Positions 49,150 to 61,573 of a DNA stretch of 64,000 bases are shown here, in pieces. Each line of letters opens with the position of its first letter. The first letter of the stretch is position 1. Below the pieces are notes generated by a model. The model had not been told where the DNA came from, searched no databases, and worked only from the letters and a program-made list of their open reading frames with translations. The stretch spans positions 282,501 to 346,500 of the forward strand of contig JACVTC010000120.1 of NCBI GenBank assembly GCA_016946835.1, written 5' to 3'. The DNA comes from Neocallimastix lanati (nom. inval.) (lineage: Eukaryota; Neocallimastigomycota; Neocallimastigomycetes; Neocallimastigales; Neocallimastigaceae). The translations under genes were made by a program, and so were the position numbers.

Positions 49150-50116
49150 TGTAAGAAATATTAATTATTTATTAATAATATTTCTTAGTCTTTATAATTA
49201 TTGATAATAATTATAAATTTATTTAAATTATAACTAATTCATACATTGAGAAATTATTATTAAATTTATTATAATTATAATTATTCATACACTTATATAA
49301 TATTAGAAATTTTATTTAAATAATTATTATATATACATTTATTAATATTATTAATTTTATTTAGTTATTCATTTAATTATTAAATTAATGTAAACATTAC
49401 TTTTATTTATTTTTTATATTGTACATTTAAAAGAATAATTAATAAGTTTCTGTATTTTTTATAATTCTGTATTCTAGTTTAAAGATAGTTTTATGTTAAT
49501 AAGTTTAGATTAGATTGTAAAAATGATATTTAGAAAATAGAATAATTTAGATCATTCCGGTTATTATTTATTTTTCCTATTATCTGATGATCTAAATTAA
49601 AATTTAGAAAATCGATATATTAAGGTTTTACCCAAATATAAAATAATATATTTGGTTTTACTTAATATATACGATGATTGATATAAATAGAATATCGATC
49701 AAAAACTTATCTAGTTTTTTCTTCTAATCTTTTTCTAGATAAGATAATTTTAAGATTAGAAAGCCTTTTTTTATTTAACCTTATTTCCATAAAAAAATAT
49801 AAAAAGGGCTCTTGATTTCCCTTTAAGAAATCAAGAGTTATTATTATAAAAATATAGTTATAATAGTAACGATTTTATATTTTAAACTTTAATAAATTAA
49901 TAAAATATTTTATTCAAAAAACATATTTTAAAAATTAAATTTATACAAATCTTTCTTCCTTCTTATTTTTCGTGTTATTATTATAATTAATTTTATAATA
50001 AACTCCAATAATATTTAGGTAAAACTTCTTTTTTTTATTTTCTCAACTTAATGAATTAATCGTTAAGTTGAAGTTAATAATTCTATTTTGAGTTAGTTCT
50101 TAATAGAATTATTACA
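49150..50116 (+). mobile_element. Solo LTR, family C (copy 4)
   Basis: 967 bases, TGTAAGAAAT..GAATTATTACA. Diverged from copies 1 and 2. Hairpin at 49809-49837. No clean target duplication. Confidence 0.75.
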
Positions 50117-50117
50117 T

Positions 50118-50802
50118 TGTTAAAGAAGAGGCAAATATTGTTAATTTGGTCTCAAATCTAACAAATAACTTAATCATAAATTAAACTATTTGCCTTCCTT
50201 ATTGTATGGAACTTTCCTATATTCTACTATAAATTAAAATTGAATTATTTCTTAATAAATAATATATTATATTAAATAAATTTTTATTAATATATTTCTT
50301 ATTTAAAATTATTATATTATTATTGAAATATTAACAAATTATCAATATATTTTTTTTATTAATATTTTTATTTTATCAATTTATTATTGTCAAGTTATAT
50401 TAAAAATCTAGATAGTTTTTCTTTAACCAATAGTTATTCATTGTGTTAATAATAAAAATTAATTTCTAAATAATATTACTAATACATAATAATACAAAAA
50501 AAATAAAATTATATATTATTAATATATGTTTATTATAATCCATAATGTTATATTTTTAAGAATTAATTATAACAATTATATTGAATAATTTAAAATTAAT
50601 TTTATTTTACACATAAATGAAGGATTTAGTAAGTTATAATTACTAAACCACATTAGTAAATTCTGCAAAATTGATAAAATTATGTTTAAAATATATTAAT
50701 AATACATTAATAATTAATTAGGATAAATTTTTATATATAATAGAAATACTTAAATTAAAATAAATTTATTAGATACAATTTAAAAATTAGAATTATTATT
50801 AA
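50118..50802 (+). mobile_element. Truncated solo LTR, family F (copy 2)
   Basis: Starts TGTTAAAGAAGAGG, with the GGAACTTTC box near 50210 as in family F. The typical family end (GAACCTCAACA) is missing. Family similarity is lost near 50800, where another sequence begins. Confidence 0.6.
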
Positions 50803-51302
50803 TGTAACGGTTTACACCCAATAGGTCTACACTAATAAGTAATTCGTTTTCTTAAAAAATTTGTTTTATTAATATTTTTTATTAAAATATAAAATTTATT
50901 ATTATTTTTTATTATTAATTAGTTATTGTAATATTTCGAATTACTTTTAACTAGTTAATAAAAGCACAAAGAAAAATTATTTTTTATTGAGAAATTCACG
51001 CTTATTTATACTTTTTCGGAAAAACAGTTTCGGAAAAAGTTAAGATTAACGAAAGTTCGAAAAATTAAGTTTTCTTTCTAGAAAATGAATCTTATAGAAA
51101 AATGATAAAATAATTATTAAAATAGAACTTTCTAGTTTCATTTAGTTATATAATATTAACCAAAGAAACTCTAGAACTTTCTACAATAATTTAATTAATT
51201 AACTAAAAATAATTTAGATTGGGAAAGGGTGTGAGTTGAACCTAAGAAGTTCGGCTTCATTGTCATGGTGTATTACCACCAGACTACAACAACAATTTTA
51301 CT
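50803..51302 (-). mobile_element. Possible tRNA-related SINE-like or unassigned repeat
   Basis: On the minus strand, 51298-51230 contains an A-box-like TAGTCTGGTGG and, about 33 bases later, a B-box-like GGTTCAACTC, as in a tRNA-derived SINE head. A full cloverleaf does not form. A body without coding potential follows toward 50803. On the plus strand the unit starts TGTAACGGTTTACACCC and could instead be a piece of another LTR. Confidence 0.3.
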
Positions 51303-51306
51303 AACT

Positions 51307-51965
51307 TGATACGATACCACTATAAAAATAAGATTTAGGTAAGAAATTTAGGTTAGAAATATTGTATAAATATTATTGGTTATAATAATTAAAATAATTT
51401 ATATATAGTTAATTCAAATAATTATTTTTAAAAGCATGGTTAATTCTTTTGTCATAATTAAAAATAGATAAATTATATTATTAATGATTCTATTATTATG
51501 ATAATAAATTAATTCATCATTATTATTAACAAGTTTTATTTTATATTTTAAATATTATTTTGAGAATTATATAGTTTTAGGAATTATATTATAAATATTG
51601 ATAATTATATTTTATTTAGGAAATATATTTTAAATATTAATAGTTAAATATATTTAATAATGAAATTGTATTTTTAAATAAAGTTATTAGGAAATTAATA
51701 GTTAAAGAGATATGTTTAATAAAAATATAATATTAATTAATTATTTTAACAATTATATAAAATTAAGAGAATGTAATAATAAATTATTATGTATGTAAAA
51801 ATAAAATTATAAAAATAAATAAAGAACAAAATATTATTATAAAACATTATTATTATAAATTATTTTCTTATATTTATTAGAATATATTATTGTGTCATAA
51901 TTCCCTAGAGAAACGACCAAATAAATAAATAACTAGATATGGAATATTTTAAATGTTCTGTATCA
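51307..51965 (+). mobile_element. Solo LTR, family G
   Basis: 659 bases, TGATACGATACCAC..CTGTATCA. Flanked on both sides by AACT (51303-51306 and 51966-51969), an exact 4-bp duplication. Related to 62754-63248. Confidence 0.85.
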
Positions 51966-51969
51966 AACT

Positions 51970-53267
51970 TGATACGGGGTGTCACTAAATACCTTGTATT
52001 TCCTATTAAATACTCTTAATAATAATAAAATAAAATTATTATTAAATATTCTTATTAAAATCTTTTATTAATATCAAATATAATAAAAATTATTATTAAA
52101 TATTCTTATAAATTTCCTTTATTAATATTAAATATAATAAAAATTATTATTAAATATTCTTATAAAATTCTTTTATTAATATCAAATCTAATAAAAATTA
52201 TTATTAAATATTCTTATAAAATTCTTTTATAATAAAAATTATTATTAAATATTCTTATAAAATTCTTTTATTAATATTAAATATAATAAAAATTATTATT
52301 AAATATTCTTATAAAATTCTTTTATTAATATCAAATCTAATAAAAATTATTATTAAATATTCTTATTAAAATCTTTTATTAATATCAAATATAATAAAAA
52401 TTATTATTAAATATTCTTATTAAAATCTTTTATAATAAAAATTATTATTAAATATTCTTATAAAATTCTTTTATTAATATTAAATATAATAAAAATTATT
52501 ATTAAATATTCTTATTAAAATCTTTTATTAATATCAAATCTAATAAAAATAATTATTAAATATTTTATTAATATTAAATATAATAAAAATTATTACTAAA
52601 TATTCTTATTAAAAATTATATAATATTTAAATCATTACTAATTCTTATTTTTATATTAAGAATAATAAAAACCTATTTCAATAAATATTTGATATAAAAT
52701 ACAGAATTACAAGTTTCTGTATAATATTTTCTAAACCTTTGAAATAAACTAAAAATAAAACTAAAAATCAAAAATAAATTAAATCTTTATTAAAATAAGA
52801 ATGAACTAAAATACAGAAGAATTTCAATAATAAAAAAGATCTAAAATACAGAAAATATCAACTCTGTATAATTCTCTCTCTGAAAACAATATCAAGAAGA
52901 AGCTACCGCCCGGAATGCCCTTCGTGATACAATCTCTAAATTAATTTTTATATTTTAATTTAATAAATGTTATTTTTTATTAAAATAATTTAAAATAATA
53001 GTTAAAAATTAAAATAAAATAATTATAATAGTTTTTTTTATAAAGAATATATTAATAATAAATAAAATGTATTAAAATAAAAGTATAAAAAGAAGAATAA
53101 ATTTCTTTCTTTTTAATACTTAGAACAAATAATTTTAATTTTAAATTTAAATAAAGAATATTTTAAAATTTAATTTTTTTCTTGTTTCCAAATTTATTTT
53201 TATAGTTATGTGTTAATATTTATTTTTTGTTTTGAATATCTTAGTGTTTCAACCCCAGCCCGTATCA
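51970..53267 (+). repeat. 5' LTR of element B
   Basis: 1298 bases, TGATACGGG..CCCGTATCA, with the ~54-bp unit array at about 52035-52600 and the conserved GAAGCTACCGCCCGGAATGC box near 52900. Confidence 0.9.
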
Positions 53268-53275
53268 TAAAAATT

Positions 53276-53292
53276 TGGTGGAGAATCCGGGC
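53276..53292 (+). promoter_or_regulatory. Primer-binding site of element B
   Basis: TGGTGGAGAATCCGGGC, eight bases after the 5' LTR. Its complement ends ..TCTCCA-CCA, as expected for a tRNA 3' end with acceptor strand GGAGAAT. I cannot name the tRNA; it does not match the tRNA-Val in this window. Confidence 0.75.
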
Positions 53293-55417
53293 GCCTTAAA
53301 CACATTATAAGATGAAAAGAAACCTTAGAATAAATATTAAACATATAATTTTTTTTATTTAAACTTATTTTTTTGTTATAGGGAATATAAAATTTATAAA
53401 AATTTGATTTTTTTTTGGAAAAATTATTTAATTTTTTTTACTTAGTTACACAAATTTTACACAAAAAAAAAAAAAATTTTTTTTTTTGTGAAACTTAATT
53501 CGTAAATTTTATTTGTTATAATAAAACATTTATTTTTAATTATAATAATAATAAAAATAATAATAATATAAAAAAAAAAAAAAAAAAAAGATATATATAT
53601 ATTATTTATATATAATAATAGTTATTATAATAATAATATTATTATAATAATTCAAAAAAAAATTACATTTTAGAAGAGCACTTCCGCTCAATTCTTATTT
53701 ATTATTAAAATAATTACTTCCATCAAGAGAGTTTGTTCTATCTGGAAAGTCTATCAAGAGGATTTTTCAAGATATTGAAAAACTTGGAATAATTAGTTTT
53801 ATTCAACAATAATAAATAAGTTTTATAATTATTAATTTTAAAATTTTATTTTTTTAATATTAGAATACTAAATTCATTAAGTACCTATCATCAGGGAGAG
53901 CGGCTGTTAGATGAAAAACTCTATAGCTAAAGGCTCATCGATTGGGATAGGTGAATTAAGTAATTCCGTATTAATTAAATAAATATTATTATTATTAGTT
54001 ATTTCTAAAATCAGCATCGTTTTCCTGGAATATACAATATATGGTAATTTATTAGTGGCTTGATTAAATTCAGGTATAATAAATTATAAAAATAACTTTT
54101 TATTAGAGAGTAGATAAGAGCGTTTACTTGTATAAGCGGGGGAGTAGAGCGCTATTTAATAAGGTTTCAATATCAGACCTTTAATTGAAAAATCCATAAA
54201 GCCCTTGTTTCAATAGGCGGGAACAGTAAAAGGTTACTTGGAACTGACGGTTAAATAGTGGAGGTCGAAAGACGCAGAGCAAATGCTTGCGGGAATCGAA
54301 AATAATAATAAAGTTATAACATATATTTGATTGTCCCTTATTAAAATATATACAAAAAAAAATATACTAATTTATATAATAATAATTCTACTAATAAGCC
54401 TTTTCTATCGCTAAAAACTATTCTTCATTTTGGAACTTGTTTTAAAAAAAAAAAAAATTCTTCAATAATATTTGTCTTCCTTTTTAATAAGATTTAGTTT
54501 ATCATTTATTTTTTCTGTTAAAATCTAAAAAAAAAAAAAAATAAATTTCTATATATATACTTATAAATAAATTTCCTATAAAACTCAATTTTAAATAATA
54601 TTAAATAAAAAAATAAAAAAAAAATTTATATCTTCGTTTCTATAAAAGAAATTTTGTGTTCTTTATTGTTCTTTATTAATTAAAGAAAATTTATAAATAT
54701 ATTTTCTCTATAATATTTATCTTTCCTTTTTTTAAAAAAGATTTTCTTTATCATTTTTTGTTAAAATCTATATATATATATAAATATTTTAAAATAAATT
54801 TCTCTATAAAACTATATTTTAAATAAAATAAATAAAAAAAAATATTTATATATATCCACATAAAAAAAAAAAAAAAAAAAAATGAAGATTAGCTAAATGG
54901 CTAAATTATCGCTCTAATTATAATAATTATAACTTTCGATAAGAAAATAATTAATTTAATAATAAAATATATTATTTTAATATATGAAATTAATGTATAC
55001 AATTGTATTTTTGTGATATATGATTATGATTTTATTAATAATTTAAGTTAATTAAGAAATTATAAATATATTAAAAATATATTAATAATTTAAAACTTTG
55101 TTCTTTAATAATTATAATAAAATAACAAGTCTTTTGTTTATTTTGAAGAAGAGAAGAAAAGTAAACAAAAGAAAATAAACAGGAAATTTAATAATGAAAT
55201 ATTAATATTAATAAATAAAATATATAAAATTAACTAGTATAATTAATAATACGTGTTTATTAATTATTAGTGTTATTTATAAAATTATTTTATTTTTTAC
55301 TTGTATTTTACATTAAATATATTAAAAACTATTATTTATATTTATAGGGTAAATATAAATAATAAAGGTCACTTTACAAATACTTTAATAAGTAATAAAG
55401 TGGTCTCGTTTGTATAA
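53293..55417 (+). promoter_or_regulatory. Long leader of element B
   Basis: 2.1 kb without a supported reading frame. It includes a GC-richer part (about 53880-54300) that looks like structured RNA, as in the leader of element A. The rest is AT-rich. It ends in TTTTTCTTTTAACTAG, which resembles a 3' splice site, directly before the gag frame. Confidence 0.4.
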
Positions 55418-56107
55418 ATTTTTCTTTTAACTAGTGTGTTAAGAGAGGAATTTATCAACTATAATAATTATAATAATTATAATAAAAATAATGGTTATAA
55501 TCATTCAAATAATTATAATAATAATTATCGAAATTCTTATAATAATAATTATAACTCTATTAATAATAGAAATATAAATCATTTCCGAAATGGTTATAAT
55601 AGTGGTAATAATTATAATAACAATAATCAAAATTTTAAGAACATGAATAATAACTTTAGCAATAATAAAGTATCCGGAATTAAAAATAATTTAAGAAATC
55701 AAAATTTTATGTCTAATAATATTAATCTAAATTGTTTTAAATGTCATCAACCTGGTCATAGGATGCAAGATTGTCCTTATACTTATCAAGAACTAGCTGA
55801 TATAGAAGCTACTGGAAGACTTAATAACAATAATCTCTACATTACAAATAACAGCAATACAAACAGAAATCATAACCTAAACAATAATAATAACTATGAT
55901 AGTAATTATAATATTAGTAATTTAAATAGAAACTCTAATATTAATACTAATAATGTAAATAATTATAACTCAAATGGAAACTTTAATGTTAATACTAATT
56001 ATAATAATACTAGTTATAACAGTTCAAATCCTAATCATAATAACATAGATCCTATTAATAATAACCAAAATTTTTTTAATAACAGTAATCAACCTTTAAA
56101 CTTCTAA
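55418..56107 (+). pseudogene. gag: Gag of element B, capsid part missing
   Basis: The frame is open from 55418 to the stop at 56105-56107 but has no ATG at its start. The product is Asn-rich (N/Y/S repeats) with one CCHC zinc knuckle, CFKCHQPGHRMQDC (near 55735-55776). The capsid-like region of element A gag is absent. Either the 5' part was deleted or a spliced upstream exon supplies it. The 3' end carries the frameshift heptamer. Confidence 0.7.
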
Positions 56108-56129
56108 ATGGGAGAAGGAATACTCCCAT
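56095..56129 (+). promoter_or_regulatory. -1 ribosomal frameshift signal between gag and pol (element B)
   Basis: T TTA AAC (56095-56101) in the gag frame, then a 6-nt spacer containing the gag stop, then a perfect 7-bp hairpin ATGGGAG (56108-56114)/CTCCCAT (56123-56129) with an 8-base loop. The -1 frame is open from here through pol. Confidence 0.85.
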
Positions 56130-59100
56130 AAATCAAACCAATACAACTCTTTTAACTAATTCACTTACTGGAACTAAGGAATCTTCGAATATAGAAGATA
56201 ATAAAGAATTAGCCATTGTAGCTGAAAGAAGAAGTAGAAAAACTAATGAAAATAAACCATATAAAAAAGCAACTAAGAAAAGTTTAAAAGAAAATCCTCA
56301 ACTAATTAAAGTTCCATCAAATAATCAGGAACAAATGGAAATGGAACCAGAAAGTGAAACTAATAGTAATAATAAAGGAAATGAAAATCAAAAAGAAACA
56401 GAAGCGTTAAATCATCTTGATCCATCTTTTATAAATGAACCCTCAATTGAAGAAGCAAAAAGAAGAAACAAGAAAGAAAGAGCAAAAGAAATAAAAGAAT
56501 TAGCTAAAGAAATACAACTTCCAAATGAAAAAAAGGTAGAAAAATCCAATAAGGAAAATATTACAAAAAAATTAAAAATAACAGGAAATCAAGATAATTA
56601 TAATATAGTGGACGATATTGGAAATAAGTTCGCTAATATTACCATCGGACAGTTGCTCAATATCAATCCTAAATTGAGAACTGAATTATCTAAAGCCTTA
56701 AAGTTTACAACAATTATAGAAGATGAAGAAACAATCTTATCAACAATTAAGAAAGATAAGATTGTAAAAACAAAATGTAAGGTAGAAAACGTAGAAACTA
56801 CAGTATATTTAGATTCCTGTTCTTCTATTAATATGATCACCAAAACCTTCATGATAAATAATAAAATTCCATTTAAACCAATTTCTGCTATTAAAGAAAC
56901 TTTATATCAAGCTTGTACTAATACCACGCTCATCTCAAAATTATATGAAATAGAAATAACAATTGGAAATATTACTTCTAAGGAAATCTTTAGATTGGTT
57001 GAAAAAGATGATATTTTCCAAGTATTAATTGGTGTGGATGCGCTAGCTAGAATGAAGATTATTATGGACTTCTCTGATCACACCTTATATCAAAAAACAG
57101 ATGAGATACGAAAGATAGGAAGTTTTGAAAGTGTGACAGAAATAGAAGATGAAGAAGATGATATTAAAGATGAATTCGAAGAAGAATTGAATAAAGATGT
57201 GCTAGTTGATTATTTATTAACCACCGAAGATAAATATATTCAAATTTTATATGAAGAAAATAATGATAATAATGATATTGATAATTCCTTTGGAAATCAT
57301 AATGATAAAGATGGAAATAATTTTTACAATATTAATGATAATATAAATAATAATGATAATTATTTAAAGAATGTATTTGGATGTAAAATTAATAATGATA
57401 AAATTTCTAAAATTTATAATAATAATTGTTCTTCTAATAAAGATATTAATAATAATAATATTAACAAAAATTTTAATATTATAAATAATCATGATAATCC
57501 ATGTGAAATTAATATCGATAATAATAATAATATTGAAAATTTTTCTAATAAAAATTTTTCTAATAAAAATCTATCTAATAAAAATTTTAATAATAAAAAT
57601 TTTTCTAATAAAAATTTTAAAAATAGAATTAATAATATTTTTGAAAAACCTATTAATAAAAATAATATCAATAATTCGAATAGTATTAATAATGGAAATT
57701 GTTCTTCTGAAAATTTTAATAATAAAAATAATTTTAATAATTTCTCTAAAAATTTAAATGATATTAATAATACTGATAATATTTCTAAAGATTTAGATAA
57801 TATTAATAATATTTATGAAAACTTAAATAACATTAATAATACTAATAATCCTTATAATATTTTTGGAAATAAAAATAATGTTAATAAATTTTCTGAAATT
57901 TTTAATAAAAATAATATTAATAATCTTTCTGAAAACCATAATAAAAATAATATTAATAATGATAAACCTTCTAAAAATTTTTGTAATGATAATAATGATA
58001 ATATAGTTTCTAAAGATGTTGATAATACTATTAGTGATAAAAATTTTTCCACAATTTTTAATGAAGATGTTAATAATAAAAATTCTCTCGAAATTAATCA
58101 TCATGTTAATGATATTAATGATTTCATTATAAGTGGTAACAAAAAAGATAATAAAAATTCTTTACAAAATAATTATTTTTTATTGACAAAAATAAATGAA
58201 ATTAATAATAAAAAGAATTATGAAAATAGTGTAATCAAAAATATTGATATTTCTATTGAAAATACTGTTAAAATTTTTAAAAATGCAAAGGAAATAACTA
58301 TTAATGAAATTGCGGCGAAAGCACCAACAAAAATTAGAAACAAACTAAAATTTTTATTATTAAATAATATAAATGTATTGGCACTTGATACAGATGATTT
58401 AGGTAAATCGAAATTACTAAGTCATAAAATAAAAATCATAAGTGGTCGAATGCCAATTAAACAAAGAATGTATCGAGTAGCAAATAAGAAGCAAATGAGT
58501 ATATTAAGAGAAGAAATAAGTAAATTATTAAGAAATGGATTGATAGAACCTTCAAAATCATCATGGTCGTTCCCAGTTATTCTCGTTCCTAAAAAGAATG
58601 GTAAATGGAGAATGGTAGTGGATTATAGAAAATTAAATGATATCACTATTAAAGACGCATATCCTTTACCTTATATAGAAGAAATATTATTTTCTATAGG
58701 CAATAAAGTTAAGTAGTTAACCACGCTTGACTTATTTTCTGGTTTCCATCAAATTCCTATGGAAAAAGAAGACAGAGATAAAACTTGCTTTATAACAATG
58801 TTTGGAAATTATAATTACAAAGTTATGCCATTCGGACTTTATAACGCTCAACTTTCCAACGTGAAATGAACAGAATATTCTTGCCTTTAATTGGTAAGTG
58901 TATGTTCATTTATATGGATGATTTAATAATATTTTCTGATACCTTAGAACAACACATATTAGATCTACAAAAAGTTTTTGATATTATTAAAGAAAATGGT
59001 CTAAAGGCTAATTTATCAAAATGCCATTTTATTAAACAAGAAGTTGAAGTATTAGGCCATATTTTATCCACAGAAGGTATAAAGCCAGTACCCAAAAAGG

Positions 59101-61561
59101 TAGATGTGATATCCAAATGGGAATCACCTAAAAATATTACTCAATTAAGATCTTTCTTAGGTGCAATTGGATATTATAGAAAATTTATTAAAGATTTTGC
59201 TATAATTGCTCAACCATTATTTAAACTATTAAAGAAAAATATAAAATATATCTGGGATGATATAACTGAAGAAAGATTTAAAATTCTTAAGGAAAAACTT
59301 ATTGAAGCTCCTATTCTTAAATATCCAGATTATGATAAACAATTTTTAATTAGAACGGATGCTTCATTAGATGGAATAGGTGGTGTATTAATGCAGAAAG
59401 ATAAAGATAACATCGAACATCCAATTCAATACATTAGTAGATCTTTAAAACCTTCTGTAATAAATTATAGTATTACTGATTTAGAAGGCACAGCTGCTTA
59501 CTATTGTTGTTTAAAATTTAAACCATATTTTAGTGGTAATAAATATGATACTATTTTAGTATGTTAAAAATTGTAGTTAAATATGAACAAGGAAAGAAAA
59601 ATGTTATTGCTGATGCACTTTCTCGATTAATTCCTGACTCTAAAAATATTAATAAAGAAATTAAAAATAATACTTTGTTTATTCATTTGAATAATAATGA
59701 AAATATTAATTACGATTCTATTGAAAATATAAATAGAATGAATAATACAAATAAAAATGATTATCCTTTAAATAATATTTCTGAAGAAAATAATTACGTT
59801 AATTTTAATAAAAATAATTTAGATAATAATATAATTAATTCTTTAAATAAATTAAATAATAATAATAATAATAATAATAATTATATTTTTAAAAATTTAA
59901 ATAATAATTCCAGTGTTAATAGTTATTATGAAAAATTTAATAATAATAATAATAATGACAAAAATTTTTATTTAGAAAATTTTGATAATAATTGTAATAA
60001 TAGTAGTAACGATATTAAAAAATTTTCAAAGGAATTTTGTAACCTTAATCAAAATAATATTAAAAATTTTTCTGAAAAACTTAATTATAACAATATTAAT
60101 AAAAATTGTATTAAAAATTTTTATGAAAATAATTTTGATAAAAATCCTTTAATTAATATTTCTGAAAATTCTTATAATAAAAATCTTAATATATGTAATT
60201 CTAAAATTAATGATAACTATAATGAAAATAATATTAATTTAAATAAAAGTAAAGATAATAATAATTTGGAAAATTATTATATTTTAAATAAAGATTCCAT
60301 TGAAAATAATTTTAATGAAAATGAAATAATTTTTGTTACAACTAATGATGACAGTAATAATACTGAAGTTGAAGACATAAATAATAGTATTGCTATTAAA
60401 GAATATTTGAAAAAGAAAATAATTATTATAGATAATATTAAATATTTTAAAGACGGAGAAAATATTCGTAAATTTATCGAAAACAAAGAAGAGAAAATAG
60501 AACTATTATTAGCTGCGCATAGTGTTGGACATGAAGGCTATTATAAAACATACGATAGACTTAAGAGGAAATATTATTGGGAAAACATGTCCAAAGATGT
60601 AGAATTACTTGTTAAAACTTGCCATGATTGTCAAATGAACAGACCACAACCAATTAATAGAGGTACTGAATCATTTGCTACTAAACCAGGTTTACCCTTT
60701 ACTCGAGTTGGTTTAGACATTATAGGACCCTTACCTATCACTAAATCAAATAATAAATACATAATTGTTTTAGTTGATTATTTTACAAAATGGGTAGAAG
60801 CCGAACCATTTCCTACAATTGAATCTAAAGACGTTATTAAGTTTCTTACTAATGTATTTTCTCGACATGGCATTCATGAAATTTTAATCACTGATAATGG
60901 TCCGCAATTTACTTCCAATGCTACAAAAGGATTTTTAGATTTATATAATGTTTATGTTCATTACATCAGTACTTACCATCCTGAAAGTAATGGCCAAGTT
61001 GAAAATAGAAATAGAGAAATTATAAAATATATTAGACTACTTGGAGGAACAGAAAAGAATTGGGATGAAATTCTTCCAGTTGCTTTATGGGCCTTAAGAA
61101 CTTGCAAAAGTGAAGTTACAAAATTTTCTAGTTTTGAACTCTTATATGGTAGAACTGATCTACAACCATTCGAATTAACAATTGCATATAATGATAGAAA
61201 TATAAATGAAACCTTTGATGAATATTTAATTAGAAAATTTACAACTCATCATAAATGGATTATGGAAGCCACTACTAATATTGATAATGCTAATAAATTA
61301 TGGGAAAATAGAAGAAAACAACAAAAATCTATGAATACTGTTTTTGAACCAGGGGACTTAGTTTTAGTTAGAAATTTCTCAAGAAGAAAGTTAGACCCCT
61401 TTTACACTGGTCCTTTTAGAATTGTTCAAATGAATTATAATACCGCTTGTATTTGTGATATTTACACTGGTGAAATAGCTGACAGAAATGTACACCAGAA
61501 AAATCTTGTTCATTATTATACTTGGTATAATCAGACTTCAGTGGACGAAGTCTCATCTTAA
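56102..61561 (+). pseudogene. pol: Pol of element B (protease-RT-RNase H-integrase), broken
   Basis: Similar to the pol of element A. The protease motif is LDSCS (Asp codon at 56812). An Asn-rich insert of about 330 residues separates protease from RT (about 57260-58260). RT is interrupted by TAG at 58714-58716, and a frameshift follows near 58850 just before the block that starts FQREMNR. YMDD is intact (near 58915). RNase H loses the segment with its third acidic block near 59565, also shifting frame. A second Asn-rich insert (59640-60400) precedes integrase. Integrase looks intact (HSVGHEG .. CHDCQ zinc finger; DIIGPL, TDNG, ESNGQVEN), ending at 61561. No chromodomain. Confidence 0.88.
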
Positions 61562-61570
61562 GCGGGGAGA
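61560..61570 (+). promoter_or_regulatory. Polypurine tract of element B
   Basis: AAGCGGGGAGA, three bases before the 3' LTR. Confidence 0.7.
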
Positions 61571-61573
61571 TTA

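Noticed and set aside
51230-51298. Functional tRNA gene
   Set aside because: A- and B-box-like motifs are present, but the acceptor, T and anticodon stems do not pair.
55436-55438. GTG as the real gag start of element B
   Set aside because: A GTG start is unlikely in a nuclear gene; the frame is open upstream only to 55418 and the capsid part is missing.
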